Shown piece by piece: positions 25,118 to 36,413 of a stretch of 64,000 bases of DNA. The stretch is from Thermaerobacillus caldiproteolyticus (GTDB taxonomy: Bacteria; Bacillota; Bacilli; Bacillales; Anoxybacillaceae), in the NCBI RefSeq assembly GCF_013761245.1, contig NZ_JACDUT010000003.1, positions 186,001 through 250,000 on the forward strand, read 5' to 3'. A program made the translations under genes and the position numbers. Below the pieces are notes generated by a model. That model was not told the DNA's origin. It made no database searches and saw nothing but the letters and a program-made list of their open reading frames with translations. Numbering within the stretch: position 1 is the stretch's first letter; each line of letters starts with the position of its first letter.

Positions 25118-25403
25118 TGAAATGAATCCTTTTTCAGTTAATTTTGAAATTATTTATCCGAAGCTAAAAGTATAGTTGCAACAAAAGAGCCTTACGTCTA
25201 TGCTGCTCGTTGCAAATTTCCGTTGGCCCTGATGCTTTTACAGATTTAATTCGAACATTTAGCTATGTGCTCTTCCACAGAAGGATGGAAGAGAAAAGAA
25301 CGTCATTTTGTATGTTATGTAACACTCTGTTACCGGAATGAAACAAATTCTTTCTTGCTTGTACATATTACTAAACATTCCAAATGTATTTACTTTTTGT
25401 CTC
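25118..25403. other. Gap upstream of the GH1 gene without a recognisable gene
   Basis: No coding region with a start and RBS was found. The right end should hold the promoter for the GH1 gene. Confidence 0.4.
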
Positions 25404-25417
25404 CGAAAACGTTTATT
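25404..25417 (+). promoter_or_regulatory. Candidate CcpA cre site before the GH1 gene
   Basis: CGAAAACGTTTATT matches the cre consensus TGWAARCGYTWNCW at 12 of 14 positions and lies about 45 bp before the start codon, in the expected promoter region. This suggests glucose repression of the gene. Confidence 0.5.
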
Positions 25418-25434
25418 TAAAGTATGAAAACTAG

Positions 25435-26904
<1,470 letters not shown>

Positions 26905-26906
26905 AG

Positions 26907-26936
26907 AAAAAGGGGAGGATTTCCCCTTTTATTTTT
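26907..26936. terminator. Bidirectional terminator between GH1 and RpiR genes
   Basis: The stem AAAAGGGGA/TCCCCTTTT has a 5-nt loop, A residues on one side and ATTTTT on the other, so it can act on both strands. It overlaps the last codons of the regulator gene. Confidence 0.75.
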
Positions 26937-27660
26937 GGTTCACAATACGATATGTTTCTTTTGCAAGGCTTTCTAAAAGGTATACAACCGGAATTTGTGT
27001 GGTGATATTCGCCTGTTCTACAAATTCCATGTTTACGTAGTATGCGATATTGTAGTCAGACATTTGGGCTAACGAGCAATGTTTCCGGTTGGTAATGCTA
27101 ATGATGATGCTTCCTTCCTCTTTCAGGCGATGGGCCTGTGACAGAGTATGGGGGGTTTCGCCTGATACTGACAGCACAATGGATACGCTTTTTCTCAAAT
27201 AGTGACCGTAAATCGGAAAAAACGGATCTTTAATATGGAGCGAGAATTTTTTAAAAGCTGAAAAATAACGAGAACCGTACTCTGCTAAAATCCCGGAGCT
27301 GCCTGCCCCGACAAAAATGACATGCTCCGCTTCAGCAATAACCTTAGCGACTGTTTGAATGGTCTGCTCGTAATCGGTTTTCAACGTGCGTTCAAAAAAC
27401 TCAAATAATGAATCTTGTGCACTTGTGATGAATGGATGATTTGTTTCTTGAAGATACAACTTTAACTTTGTCTTGAATTCGGAAAAACCGTCACAGCCTA
27501 GTTTTCTACAAAAGCGGAGAATGGTCGTTGGTGAAACATGAGTCGCTTCTGCTAATTCTCGTATCCTCATCAATACGACTTTATCTGCATGCGTTGTGAC
27601 ATAGTTGTAAATCATATATTCTAAGTCAGAAAACGAAGAAAGTTGTTCAGGTGTAAACAT
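26929..27660 (-). CDS. MurR/RpiR-family transcriptional regulator
   Basis: The 243-residue regulator has an N-terminal RpiR helix-turn-helix (IRELAEATHVSPTTILRFCRKLG, about residues 33-55). A C-terminal SIS sugar-phosphate isomerase-like domain follows, with VIFVGAGSSGILAEYGSRYF (about residues 113-132) and IVLSVSGETPHTLSQAHRLKEEGSIIISITN. SIS domains bind phosphorylated sugars. Its convergent neighbour encodes a GH1 enzyme with 6-phospho-glycosidase residues, so control of that gene by a phospho-sugar is a sensible inference. Length is slightly below the common 270-290. Confidence 0.9.
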   Translation of the reverse strand: MFTPEQLSSFSDLEYMIYNYVTTHADKVVLMRIRELAEATHVSPTTILRFCRKLGCDGFSEFKTKLKLYLQETNHPFITSAQDSLFEFFERTLKTDYEQTIQTVAKVIAEAEHVIFVGAGSSGILAEYGSRYFSAFKKFSLHIKDPFFPIYGHYLRKSVSIVLSVSGETPHTLSQAHRLKEEGSIIISITNRKHCSLAQMSDYNIAYYVNMEFVEQANITTQIPVVYLLESLAKETYRIVNQK

Positions 27661-27861
27661 AGCGACACCTCAAAAATGAATAGGATTTTACTTATCATCA
27701 TTATACAATTTCATTAGCGAAAGCACCTAATGATAGTGGCCGATCTTCCTTTTTGACATGAGTAGGATCGGTTTTTCCATGCTACAATGAAGCAAGTAAC
27801 TCTGTTATTGTTTGAAAATTCGTTACAATAGAGGATAGAGGGAGAAAGGAGGTCTTTTCCG

Positions 27862-28875
27862 ATGAGAAGATGGTGGAAGTGGGCCGTGTATATAGGGGGA
27901 ATGAGCGTATTTGCTGGAAGCGCTTCCTTTACAGTGTATTGTGCGTGGAAAGTGTATATGTATCATCAGCCGGAGGAGAAGCCGGCGATAGCGGACAGAA
28001 AAAAAGCGTATCATTTTGTTCTCGTTCCTGAAGAGCTCGATAACGATTATTGGCGGTTAGTAGAAAAAGGGGCAAAAGCAGCGGCGAAGGAGATGGGGGT
28101 GCGACTGGAGTATATCGGACCGCGGCAAGCAAACATTGAAGAGCACGTAAAGATTCTCGAGAAAGCGGCTGCTTCGAAAGTGGACGGCATTATGACACAA
28201 GGGCTGACAGAACAGCAATTTACGCCCATCATTAACCGCATTGTTGAAAAGAATATTCCCGTCATTACGATTGATACAGATGCGCCGACAAGCAGGCGAA
28301 CGGCATACATCGGCACGGACAACTATTATGCCGGATTTATTGCGGGACGCGCGCTTGTGGAAGATACGGGCGGAAACGCGAATGTCGCGATCATTACTGG
28401 AAGTTTTGAAGCATCTCACCAGCAGTTGCGCGTGAAAGGGTTTCAAGATGCGGCGAAACACGAAAAAGGCATCCACATTATTGCCATCGAAGAATCGGAC
28501 ATTACACGTGTTCAAGCGGCGGAAAAAGCGTATAAAATCTTAAAAGAGCATCCAGAAGTGAACGCATTTTATGGTACGAGCGCGTTAGATGCGATCGGGA
28601 TTGCGAAAGTGATCGAACAGTTTCATCGTGAGCGTGAAACATATGTCATCGGCTTTGACACGCTTCCGGAGACCATTCATTACTTAGAAAAAGGAACAAT
28701 TGAAGCAACGGTTGTGCAAGAGCCGTATGAAATGGGGTATCGTGCTGTGAAAATGATGGTTGATATCATTGAAGGAAATCATGTTCCATCGATCAATAAT
28801 ACGGAAACAAGGGTGATTCGTAAACAAGATCTACCGTTGCGGCCGGCACGCAACTACGAGGTGAGGCATGATTAA
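27862..28875 (+). CDS. Membrane-anchored sugar-binding protein (sensor component)
   Basis: The 337-residue protein has one uncleaved-looking N-terminal transmembrane segment ([21 protein letters not shown], about residues 9-29) and no lipobox. A CUT2-type periplasmic-binding domain follows: [63 protein letters not shown] and [16 protein letters not shown]. The gene overlaps the YesM-type kinase by 8 bp and is followed by the response regulator, with no permease adjacent. It therefore most likely detects a sugar outside the cell and passes the signal to the kinase rather than transporting it. The ATG at 27862 follows AGAAAGGAGG. Confidence 0.85.
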   Translation: MRRWWKWAVYIGGMSVFAGSASFTVYCAWKVYMYHQPEEKPAIADRKKAYHFVLVPEELDNDYWRLVEKGAKAAAKEMGVRLEYIGPRQANIEEHVKILEKAAASKVDGIMTQGLTEQQFTPIINRIVEKNIPVITIDTDAPTSRRTAYIGTDNYYAGFIAGRALVEDTGGNANVAIITGSFEASHQQLRVKGFQDAAKHEKGIHIIAIEESDITRVQAAEKAYKILKEHPEVNAFYGTSALDAIGIAKVIEQFHRERETYVIGFDTLPETIHYLEKGTIEATVVQEPYEMGYRAVKMMVDIIEGNHVPSINNTETRVIRKQDLPLRPARNYEVRHD

Positions 28876-30346
28876 AATTCGTACGAAACTATTTATTTAC
28901 TTCATGATTTTTATTCTGTTATTAAATGGAGTAACGTTCTTTTTATATGAAAGTAGCGAAGATATTGTGAATGAATACGATTATAGTTTACGCCGACTTT
29001 TATTATTAAACGAAGTCTCACAGCACACGAATGAAGCAGTCGAGCAATTAAACGCTTATTTAGCAGAAAAAGATGCGCGTTATTTGCGCGAATATGAGCA
29101 GCAAAGCCGTTGGTTACAGCAAAATCGGGCGCAAGTCGAAGAGTTTATTTCCAATCAACGAAACTCTCTCTTAGTAGAAAACTATGAACATATGATGGAA
29201 AGTTTTCTAGAGGAGGGAGCACTAACAGTTTATCATTTTCAAGCAGGAAATATAGGGCTGTATTCTATTCATCTTCACGAAGCTATGAAAATCGCTTCGT
29301 TCATCCAAGAGACGACCCTCTCGCTAGTGAACGAGGAACTGACTGCGTATCAGCGCTTTTACAACGAGGTTGAGGAGCGAAATCGATATTTCCGCTACAT
29401 GGGGATGAGTCTATTTGTTACAACGTTAATGCTTGGAGCGCTGCTTGCATTATGGTTTTCCGGTGGCATTACGAAGCCGATTGAACGTCTTTCCCGCGCC
29501 GCAAGAGAGATTGCGAGCGGCAAACTTGATGGCGATGATGTAGCAATGACGACAAATGACGAATTAAAACTATTAACGGAAACGTTTAACGAAATGCGTC
29601 GCAATATTCGTAATTTAGTAGCAGAAATCAAACAGAAATCCGAGTTGGATCGGCTCGTCAAAGAACTGGAGTTAAAAAGTTTACAAAGTCAAATCAATCC
29701 CCATTTTTTATTTAATACATTAAACACCGTTGCGAAAATGGCGTATTTAGAAGAAGCAAATCAAACATCGCGACTCATTGAGGCAGTGGCTTTCATTTTA
29801 CGGTATAACTTAGGCGATTTACAGCGTACAGTGACGTTAGCCGATGAGGTTCATATTGCGCGTGAATACTTCTTTATTCAACAAACGCGCTTTTTTGACC
29901 GCATTAAATTTTTTACAGAGGTCGATGAAGCATGTCTTGATCTTCCGATTCCACCGCTTACGTTGCAACCGTTGATTGAAAATGCGTTTATTCACGGAAT
30001 CGAGTCGTATGAAGAAGGAGCGCTGCTTATGCTAAAAGTGCTGAAAAAAGGCAATCGCGTCATCATCGAAGTCAGCGATAACGGTGTTGGGATGAACGAA
30101 GAAACGAAGGAAAAATTGCTTTCGTTCGCGAAAGGAGAAGGAGAGTCATTGTTTCAAAGTGAAAAAGGTCATGGTCATTCCACAGGTATCGGAGTCCGAA
30201 ACGTCATTCGCCGTCTTCAGCTGTTTTATGGCATACGCAATGTAGTCGAGATTGAATCCTCGGTTGGGATGGGGACAACCATTCGCCTTTTACTTCCGAT
30301 GACAAAAGAGGAGGTTCGTAACGTTGAAAATCGCGGTTGTAGATGA
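28868..30346 (+). CDS. YesM/LytS-type sensor histidine kinase
   Basis: The 492-residue kinase has a first transmembrane helix ([20 protein letters not shown], about residues 7-26) and an extracellular helical region of about 150 residues. A second helix ([20 protein letters not shown]) leads into a HAMP domain ([20 protein letters not shown]). The His_kinase domain has the phosphoacceptor region [21 protein letters not shown]. The ATPase has [13 protein letters not shown] and [11 protein letters not shown], then [16 protein letters not shown]. It should phosphorylate the YesN-type regulator encoded next. The start overlaps the sugar-binding protein gene, supporting a three-part sensing system. 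Confidence 0.93.
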   Translation: MIKIRTKLFIYFMIFILLLNGVTFFLYESSEDIVNEYDYSLRRLLLLNEVSQHTNEAVEQLNAYLAEKDARYLREYEQQSRWLQQNRAQVEEFISNQRNSLLVENYEHMMESFLEEGALTVYHFQAGNIGLYSIHLHEAMKIASFIQETTLSLVNEELTAYQRFYNEVEERNRYFRYMGMSLFVTTLMLGALLALWFSGGITKPIERLSRAAREIASGKLDGDDVAMTTNDELKLLTETFNEMRRNIRNLVAEIKQKSELDRLVKELELKSLQSQINPHFLFNTLNTVAKMAYLEEANQTSRLIEAVAFILRYNLGDLQRTVTLADEVHIAREYFFIQQTRFFDRIKFFTEVDEACLDLPIPPLTLQPLIENAFIHGIESYEEGALLMLKVLKKGNRVIIEVSDNGVGMNEETKEKLLSFAKGEGESLFQSEKGHGHSTGIGVRNVIRRLQLFYGIRNVVEIESSVGMGTTIRLLLPMTKEEVRNVENRGCR

Positions 30347-31886
30347 TGAAGCATTGGAGAGGAAAGCACTGAAAAAAATGATTCGTGAGCATCTCCCGCA
30401 AGCGGACGTTGTCGCTGAAGCAGCGAATGGGCGAGCCGCAGTAGAAGTGGCAAATGAATATAAGCCTGATGTCATGCTCATGGACATTAAAATGCCGGGG
30501 ATGGACGGGCTGGAAGCGGTTCGTCTCATTCGAAAGCAGCACCCGAACATAAAGTTTATTATCGTGTCTGCATTTGATGCATTCGAATATGCGAAACAAG
30601 CCATGCAGCAGGGCGTCAAAGAATATTTGTTGAAACCGAGCCGAAAGGAAGAAGTGATCGGTGCGCTTCAACGCGTCTATGCAGAAATGATGGAAGAGCG
30701 AAAAAAAGAGCAGGAAAACCGGCAGCTGCAAGAGCGGGTTCAACGGTTGCAAAAGCTGGTGGAAAAGGAATGGCTATCCGTGCTTATGCTTGAGGAAGTG
30801 TCACCAACCGAGCTCGAACAATGGAGAAAGTTACTCCCATTTTCCATCGAAGCAGGTGTATTTATTGTCATTAAATTTCCGCCGCATGAGCCAAAAGAAG
30901 TAGGAAGGGAATGGCTTGATAATGTGATCGCGACAAGGATGAAGATCGATTATGTGATAGGAAAAATGATCGATGATCAAGTGCCGGTATTGCTATTCTC
31001 GAAAACGAACAACGATGTAAATGAATTAAAAGTTCGTGCGCAAAAGCTGGCTCATCTCCTTGTCCAGCTGTTTCAACAAGAGCATAAAGGAAGAGAGTTA
31101 TACATTGGAATCGGCACTCCGGCATTTAACATGGACCACTTGCGCCATTCCTATTATGAAGCGCTCTCTGCCTTGCAGTATTATGCAGCCCATCAAAAAG
31201 CAAAAAGCGGCTTTCTTCCGAAACAGGCTGCGTTAGTTCCGGTTGCGTTTGATAAAACAGAGAAAGAAAAACAGTTGTTTGATACCGTTCGTCAAGGGGA
31301 TATGGCACAGGCGCTTCAACAGTTCCAATTGTATATGGACGACATCATCGTTGCAAAAAAGAACCAATATGAAGCTGTGACGAAATCGCTCGAAGAAACG
31401 TTTATTTTGCTGGAGCGAATGTTATCTGACCTTGGGATTCTTTATGAGCGAGCGAACACATTTCATCAATGTTCCACTATTCATGAGCTGAAGAGAATGG
31501 CGACTGAGCAGCTTCGGCAAATGGTACACCATGTGCAAGCATGGCGCCACCAGCAAGCGAACGGAAAACTCGGAAAAGCCAAAGAGTATATTGCCGCTTA
31601 TTATGACCGGCCATTGACGTTAGAGGAGGTTGCCGAACATGTCGGGCTAAGTCCTTATTACTTCAGCAAATTGTTTAAAGACCGTTTCGGAATGACGTTC
31701 ATTGATTACCTAACTGAAGTACGCATCGAGAGAGCCAAAGAAGAAATGCGCGATCCGAAAAAAAGCTTAAAAGAAGTTTGCTTTCTTGTCGGATACAATG
31801 ATCCAAACTATTTTAGCCGCGTGTTCAAAAAACAAACGGGACTATCTCCGACGGAATATCGAAAGACGCTCCACATCGCTCTATGA
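30324..31886 (+). CDS. YesN-type response regulator with AraC DNA-binding domain
   Basis: The 520-residue protein starts [19 protein letters not shown] with a receiver domain; the phosphoacceptor Asp lies in [20 protein letters not shown] (about residue 55). A long coiled linker and a middle domain follow. The C-terminal AraC double helix-turn-helix is [40 protein letters not shown] and [20 protein letters not shown]. The start is TTG 30324, 22 bp inside the kinase gene, with AGAGGAGG upstream. It should activate the sugar ABC importer operon that begins at 32197. A terminator whose loop contains the stop codon follows at once. Confidence 0.93.
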   Translation: MKIAVVDDEALERKALKKMIREHLPQADVVAEAANGRAAVEVANEYKPDVMLMDIKMPGMDGLEAVRLIRKQHPNIKFIIVSAFDAFEYAKQAMQQGVKEYLLKPSRKEEVIGALQRVYAEMMEERKKEQENRQLQERVQRLQKLVEKEWLSVLMLEEVSPTELEQWRKLLPFSIEAGVFIVIKFPPHEPKEVGREWLDNVIATRMKIDYVIGKMIDDQVPVLLFSKTNNDVNELKVRAQKLAHLLVQLFQQEHKGRELYIGIGTPAFNMDHLRHSYYEALSALQYYAAHQKAKSGFLPKQAALVPVAFDKTEKEKQLFDTVRQGDMAQALQQFQLYMDDIIVAKKNQYEAVTKSLEETFILLERMLSDLGILYERANTFHQCSTIHELKRMATEQLRQMVHHVQAWRHQQANGKLGKAKEYIAAYYDRPLTLEEVAEHVGLSPYYFSKLFKDRFGMTFIDYLTEVRIERAKEEMRDPKKSLKEVCFLVGYNDPNYFSRVFKKQTGLSPTEYRKTLHIAL

Positions 31887-31907
31887 TGACAGCGATGTGG
31901 TTTTTTA
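31871..31907 (+). terminator. Terminator of the three-gene sensing operon
   Basis: A perfect 10-bp stem CCACATCGCT/AGCGATGTGG (31871-31880 and 31891-31900) followed by six T. The stop codon of the response regulator sits in the loop. Confidence 0.85.
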
Positions 31908-32098
31908 TAAATTTTGAACAATTAGATCGGCTCGCAACGTGTCTAGTGCTTGAATCAACTTCTTCGTTGACATGCGCCGAGTAATCGCAGGCGCAGCTAG
32001 TGGAACATAACCTTCCCAGGCATTTCTCGTCGGAAGAACATTTTCCTTCGGCGTTAGGCGTGTGCCTCCGCTTTTCTTGGCAAAAAAGTGAAGAATAT
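31905..32098 (-). pseudogene. Possible C-terminal remnant of an unrecognised gene
   Basis: The minus strand encodes a protein-like run of about 55 residues: KSGGTRLTPKENVLPTRN, then AWEGYVPLAAPAITRRMS, then TKKLIQALDTLRADLIVQNL before a stop at 31905-31907. Upstream of it the frame loses protein character (FLFLSCRQLPS) and has no RBS. This looks like the tail of a gene whose front has been lost. I do not recognise the family. Overlap with the terminator of the response regulator supports its being non-functional. Confidence 0.35.
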
Positions 32099-32157
32099 CG
32101 CAAAAAAGTGAAGGAAGTTGGCGGCACGAGAGAAAAAGAAACATGCTACAGTGTATA

Positions 32158-32171
32158 TGAAAGGGTTTTCA
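32158..32171 (+). promoter_or_regulatory. Candidate cre site before the sugar ABC operon
   Basis: TGAAAGGGTTTTCA matches the cre consensus TGWAARCGYTWNCW at 13 of 14 positions and is nearly palindromic. It lies directly after a possible extended -10 (TGCTACAGT, 32144-32152), where CcpA could block transcription. Confidence 0.5.
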
Positions 32172-32196
32172 AAACAGGAAGAAGGGGGAAGATGGT

Positions 32197-33489
32197 GTGA
32201 AGAAAAAGGGGTTATGGTTGTCATTAGCACTTACCTTCAGCTTAGCGCTTACCGGCTGTAATTCTGATTCCGCTTCGAAGAATACAAGCGGAAGCGGAGG
32301 AGAAAAAGGAAAAGAAAAGCTAGAGATTTTTAGCTGGTGGACCGGAGCCGGCGAAGAAGACGGATTAAAAGCGCTCATTAAGTTGTTCCAAGAAAAATAT
32401 CCAGACATTCCGGTTGAGAACGCAGCCGTAGCGGGTGGTGCCGGTACGAATGCAAAAGCCGTGCTGGCTAGCCGCATGCAAGGAAACGATCCTCCTGCGA
32501 CATTCCAAGTCCATGGCGGTGCGGAATTGAATGCAGGTTGGGTTGCTGCTGGAAAAATGGAGCCGCTCAATGATTTATACGAAAAAGAAGGATGGATGGA
32601 TAAATTTCCAAAATCACTCATCGACATGGTCAGCAAAGACGGCAAAATTTATTCTGTACCAGTGAATATTCATCGCGGCAATGTGCTTTGGTATAACAAA
32701 AAAATCTTTGACGAAAACGGTCTTCAGCCACCAAAAACATTTGATGAATTTTTCCAAGTTGCTGACAAATTAAAAGCAAAAGGAATTACACCGCTTGCAT
32801 TAGGCGATAAAGAACCATGGGCAGCTACGCATATATTTGAAACTGTTCTGTTAGGGACGTTAGGGGTAGATGACTATAAAAAGCTCTGGACAGGAGAACT
32901 GTCTTTTGACGATGCAAAAGTAAAAGAGGCTGTCAATACATTTAAGAAAATGTTGAATTATATCAATGAAGATCATAGCTCCCGCAACTGGCAAGACGCG
33001 GCGCAATTAGTCGCCAAAGGTGAAGCGGCGATGAACATTATGGGGGACTGGGTAAAAGGATACTTTGTGAATGACTTAAAATTGAAAGTCAATGAAGATT
33101 TCGGCTATGTTCCAACGCCGAATACGGACGGACAATTTATGGTTATCACTGATACATTTGGATTGCCAAAAGGTGTAAAAAATCCGGATGATGTAAAAAA
33201 ATTCTTAGCGGTGCTCGGTTCTGTTGAGGGACAAGATGCATTTAACCCACTGAAAGGGTCCATTCCAGCCCGCATCGATGCAGACGTGTCCAAATATGAC
33301 GAATACGGAAAAGCAACGATTGAAGACTTTAAAACGGCAAAACTCGCGCCAAGTTTAGCACATGGCTCTGCTGCTCCAGAAGGCTTCGTCACAAAAGTGA
33401 ACCAAGCGGTGAACATTTTCGTCACGCAAAAAGATGTCAAATCGTTTATTGATACGCTTGTATCTGCTTCAGCAGAGTTAAAGAAGTAA
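32197..33489 (+). CDS. Sugar ABC transporter substrate-binding lipoprotein
   Basis: The 430-residue binding protein of a CUT1 importer starts at GTG 32197 behind GAAGGGGG. It has a lipoprotein signal peptide ending LALTGC (lipidated Cys near residue 21). Mature features are LEIFSWWTGAGEEDGLKALI, ATFQVHGGAELNAGWVAAGK, GKIYSVPVNIHRGNVLWYNK and GEAAMNIMGDWVKGYF. The SWWTGAGE and YSVPVNIHR elements resemble glucose/mannose-type binding proteins (GtsA/GlcS-like). The neighbouring glucokinase/fructokinase-like ROK gene agrees with a hexose substrate, but this is inference. Confidence 0.92.
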   Translation: MKKKGLWLSLALTFSLALTGCNSDSASKNTSGSGGEKGKEKLEIFSWWTGAGEEDGLKALIKLFQEKYPDIPVENAAVAGGAGTNAKAVLASRMQGNDPPATFQVHGGAELNAGWVAAGKMEPLNDLYEKEGWMDKFPKSLIDMVSKDGKIYSVPVNIHRGNVLWYNKKIFDENGLQPPKTFDEFFQVADKLKAKGITPLALGDKEPWAATHIFETVLLGTLGVDDYKKLWTGELSFDDAKVKEAVNTFKKMLNYINEDHSSRNWQDAAQLVAKGEAAMNIMGDWVKGYFVNDLKLKVNEDFGYVPTPNTDGQFMVITDTFGLPKGVKNPDDVKKFLAVLGSVEGQDAFNPLKGSIPARIDADVSKYDEYGKATIEDFKTAKLAPSLAHGSAAPEGFVTKVNQAVNIFVTQKDVKSFIDTLVSASAELKK

Positions 33490-33490
33490 G

Positions 33491-33540
33491 AAACGGAAAG
33501 GGGGGACGGGAGCCATTCTCTTCCCCTTTTCGTTTTACAA
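33491..33540 (+). promoter_or_regulatory. Intercistronic stem-loop after the binding-protein gene
   Basis: Arms AAACGGAAAGGGG (33491-33503) and CCCCTTTTCGTTT (33523-33535) pair with one mismatch and are followed by TAC. As in many ABC operons it probably stabilises the binding-protein mRNA or lets only part of the polymerases pass to the permease genes. Confidence 0.65.
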
Positions 33541-33556
33541 TAGGGGGATTGATTTT

Positions 33557-34528
33557 ATGGAAACGGTGAAAGTAACGGCGGAAACGAAAGCTACAGTTGT
33601 ACCGGCAACGCGAAAAAAGCGGAAGTTGACAGCTGATCATTGGTTTGCTTTTTCATTTTTATTGCCATCCATTGTACTTATATTTATTTTCGTATATGGG
33701 TTTATCGGTTGGACTGGTTATGTATCGCTAAGCAGCTGGAATTCGCTTGTGCCTGATTTTTCGTTTGCAGGATTGAAAAACTATGCGTATTTATTCAGCG
33801 ATTTTCGCTTTCAAGCCGATTTGCGCAATACTCTTGTGTTTACCATCCTGTTTATCAGTGTTGTCATTATACTCGGTCAGTTTTTAGCGATTTTGCTTGA
33901 TCAAAAATTGCGCGGCGAATCGATTTTCCGCAACATTTTCTTTTTCCCGATGGCATTATCTTTTGTTGTCACTGGGGTTGTTTGGCAGTGGCTCTTAAAC
34001 CCGTCAACAGGCATAAACTTATTTTTAAAGAAAATCGGATTCGAATCGAAATGGTATACAGATACGAATATTTTGGCCAGTCTCCATTGGGGAAAAATCG
34101 AGTTCGGTGTGCCGGTCGCGATGATTGCCGTTGTCATTGCAGCCGTATGGCAAATGACCGGTTTTGCGGTAGCGATGTATTTAGCAGGGCTGCGCGCAAT
34201 CCCTGATGAAGTGAGAGAAGCTGCTCGCATGGACGGAGCAACGGAGTTTCAAATTTATCGAAAAATTATTATTCCGCTCCTGCGGCCGATCACGGTGAGT
34301 GTCATCATTATTATGGCTCATATTTCATTGAAAATTTTTGATCTCATTTATGCGATGACAGGACCGGGCGCGAATTTTGTAACGGACGTACCTGGGGTGT
34401 ATATGTTTGAAACAACGTTCCGCGGTAACTACTATGCAAACGGAGCAGCAATTGCGATCATTATGCTTCTTTCTGTTGCGCTTTTTATCGTTCCGTACTT
34501 GATTTCGAGTCGAAAGGGTGAGTCGTGA
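33557..34528 (+). CDS. Sugar ABC transporter permease (MalF type)
   Basis: The 323-residue CUT1 permease has six transmembrane segments after a basic N-terminal stretch (RKKRKLTADHWFAFSFLLPS). The ATPase-contact loop is VREAARMDGATEFQIYRKIIIP (about residues 217-238). It pairs with the permease immediately downstream and the binding protein upstream. As in the other CUT1 cluster in this window there is no ATPase gene, so an unlinked MsmX-like ATPase is expected. Its stop codon overlaps the next ATG by one base. Confidence 0.93.
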   Translation: METVKVTAETKATVVPATRKKRKLTADHWFAFSFLLPSIVLIFIFVYGFIGWTGYVSLSSWNSLVPDFSFAGLKNYAYLFSDFRFQADLRNTLVFTILFISVVIILGQFLAILLDQKLRGESIFRNIFFFPMALSFVVTGVVWQWLLNPSTGINLFLKKIGFESKWYTDTNILASLHWGKIEFGVPVAMIAVVIAAVWQMTGFAVAMYLAGLRAIPDEVREAARMDGATEFQIYRKIIIPLLRPITVSVIIIMAHISLKIFDLIYAMTGPGANFVTDVPGVYMFETTFRGNYYANGAAIAIIMLLSVALFIVPYLISSRKGES

Positions 34529-35349
34529 TGAAAAAAAGAACGATGTCACAGGCGGTGCTTTATGTCATTTGTATCATTGCCAGTTTATTTTTCCTGATGC
34601 CGGTATACGTCATGCTTGTGACGAGTGTAAAACCGCTGGATGAAGTGACATTAGCGGATATGTGGAAGCTTCCGACGACGTTTGATTTCAGCAGCTACAC
34701 GACCGCCTTTGCGAAGCTTGCACCAAACTTTCTCAACTCGCTTTATTTAGTTGTGCCGGCGACGCTTTTATCGGCGTTGCTTGGGTCGTTAAATGGCTAT
34801 GTTCTGTCGAAATGGAGGTTTAAAGGGGCAGACACGATTTTCACGTTAATTTTGTTCGGAATGTTTATTCCATACCAAAGTATTTTAATTCCCTTGATTC
34901 AATTTTTGCGGGAGATTGGCCTATATAACACGATTTCGGGTCTTGTATTCGTGCATGTCGTGTACGGAATCCCGATTACGACGTTAATGTTTCGCAATTT
35001 CTATGCAGCGATTCCTGATGAAATGATTGAATCTGCCAAAATTGACGGGGCAGGATTTCTACGCATTTTCCGCTATATTATGATTCCGCTTTCTTTAACT
35101 GGATTTGTTGTTGTGGCCATTTGGCAATTTACGAACATATGGAATGAGTTTTTATTTGCGGTAACGATTACGACTTCCGCCCAGCAGCCGATTATGGTGG
35201 CATTGCAAAATTTGTCGGGAAGCCAAATTGTGCAATGGAACGTGCAAATGGCAGGAGCTCTTTTAGCGGCATTGCCGACGTTGCTCGTCTATATTTTTCT
35301 CGGTAAATACTTCGTTCGCGGCTTATTAGCCGGATCGGTTAAAGGTTAA
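34528..35349 (+). CDS. Sugar ABC transporter permease (MalG type)
   Basis: The 273-residue CUT1 permease has six transmembrane segments. The EAA loop is MIESAKIDGAGFLRIFRYIMIP (about residues 168-189) and the C-terminal end FVRGLLAGSVKG is typical. The ATG at 34528 was chosen over GTG 34525 because the spacing to AAAGGGTG is better and because it overlaps the upstream stop. The ROK kinase gene follows within about 60 bp, so imported sugar can be phosphorylated at once. Confidence 0.93.
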   Translation: MKKRTMSQAVLYVICIIASLFFLMPVYVMLVTSVKPLDEVTLADMWKLPTTFDFSSYTTAFAKLAPNFLNSLYLVVPATLLSALLGSLNGYVLSKWRFKGADTIFTLILFGMFIPYQSILIPLIQFLREIGLYNTISGLVFVHVVYGIPITTLMFRNFYAAIPDEMIESAKIDGAGFLRIFRYIMIPLSLTGFVVVAIWQFTNIWNEFLFAVTITTSAQQPIMVALQNLSGSQIVQWNVQMAGALLAALPTLLVYIFLGKYFVRGLLAGSVKG

Positions 35350-35407
35350 TATACCAATATATGTTAAAATAATGAACGTAGAAAATGAAGGAAGCGGGGC
35401 GAAGAAC

Positions 35408-36286
35408 GTGTATCTTGGAGCGATTGAAGCAGGCGGCACGAAATTTGTTTGCGCCGTTGGCGACCGTAACGGAAACGTACGTGAACGGGTGACGTTCCCG
35501 ACAACGACGCCAGAGGAAACGATGCGTCATGTCATTGACTTTTTTCGGCAGTATGATTTATCGGCGCTTGGAATCGGTTCATTTGGACCGGTTGATTTGA
35601 ACCGAAACAGTGCGACATATGGCTATATTACAAGTACGCCGAAACAAAAGTGGGCGAATTTTAATTTCGTTGGCGAGATGAAACGGCATCTCAACGTTCC
35701 GATCGGATTTGATACCGATGTCAATGCGGCGGCCCTCGGTGAACATTTATGGGGAGCGGCTCAAGGGTTAGATAGCTGCATTTATATCACCGTTGGAACG
35801 GGAATTGGTGTTGGTGCGATTGTCGAAAATCAGCTTTTACACGGCCTGACGCATCCGGAGATGGGGCATATTCTTATTCGTCGCCACCCAGATGATCCAT
35901 TTCCTGGGAACTGTCCATTCCATGGTGATTGTTTAGAAGGAATGGCGTCCGGTCCCGCTATTGAAAAGCGTTGGGGGAAAAAGGGAGCGGAATTAGCAGG
36001 CCGCACCGAAGTATGGGAGTTGGAAGCGTTTTATTTAGCCCAATCCATCGCCAACTATATCCTCATTCTATCACCAGAAAAAATTATTATTGGCGGTGGT
36101 GTTATGAAGCAGGAACAGTTATTGCCGAACATTCGCCGCCATGTCATCGACTTTCTCCATGGATATGTGCAACATGAAACGATTTTGCAGCATATAGATG
36201 AGTATATCGTCTCGCCGGGATTAGGGGATAACGCTGGCATTTGCGGAGCGCTTGCATTAGCAATACAGGCGCTTGATAAGCAGTAG
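35408..36286 (+). CDS. ROK-family sugar kinase (fructokinase/glucokinase-like)
   Basis: The 292-residue ROK kinase starts YLGAIEAGGTKFVCAVGD, the phosphate-1 motif, and continues LGIGSFGPVDLNR, DTDVNAAALGEHLWGAAQGL and YITVGTGIGVGAIV. The zinc site is formed by HPEMGHILIRR plus CPFHGDCLEGMASGPAI, giving His and Cys ligands. It is most like B. subtilis YdhR/GmuE-type fructokinases. The start was placed at GTG 35408 behind GGAAGCGGGG because homologues begin there; ATG 35372 has no RBS. As last gene of the importer operon it probably phosphorylates the imported hexose. Confidence 0.9.
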   Translation: MYLGAIEAGGTKFVCAVGDRNGNVRERVTFPTTTPEETMRHVIDFFRQYDLSALGIGSFGPVDLNRNSATYGYITSTPKQKWANFNFVGEMKRHLNVPIGFDTDVNAAALGEHLWGAAQGLDSCIYITVGTGIGVGAIVENQLLHGLTHPEMGHILIRRHPDDPFPGNCPFHGDCLEGMASGPAIEKRWGKKGAELAGRTEVWELEAFYLAQSIANYILILSPEKIIIGGGVMKQEQLLPNIRRHVIDFLHGYVQHETILQHIDEYIVSPGLGDNAGICGALALAIQALDKQ

Positions 36287-36297
36287 GAAACGAAATT

Positions 36298-36345
36298 ACG
36301 ACCATTCGTTGCGTAATGACACGTAACGGAAGTGGTCGTTTTTTA
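36298..36345 (+). terminator. Terminator of the sugar ABC/ROK operon
   Basis: A long stem (ACGACCATTCGTTGCGT at 36298-36314 against ACGTAACGGAAGTGGTCGT at 36321-36339, with minor bulges) is followed by six T. Confidence 0.8.
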
Positions 36346-36356
36346 TGAAAACGCTT

Positions 36357-36370
36357 TGACTAATTGGTCA
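36357..36370. promoter_or_regulatory. TetR-type operator, distal copy
   Basis: TGACTAATTGGTCA is an almost perfect palindrome that matches the proximal site at 36448-36461 in 12 of 14 positions. Its position upstream of the -35 suggests cooperative binding or looping by the TetR protein encoded downstream. Confidence 0.65.
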
Positions 36371-36413
36371 GTATATTTTTTGAACATCATTCATAAATTT
36401 GTTTATAAAAATG

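Noticed and set aside
30324-30346. Possible frameshift between the YesM-type kinase and YesN-type regulator genes
   Set aside because: The 22-bp overlap is explained by a TTG start with AGAGGAGG at proper distance, and both proteins are complete.
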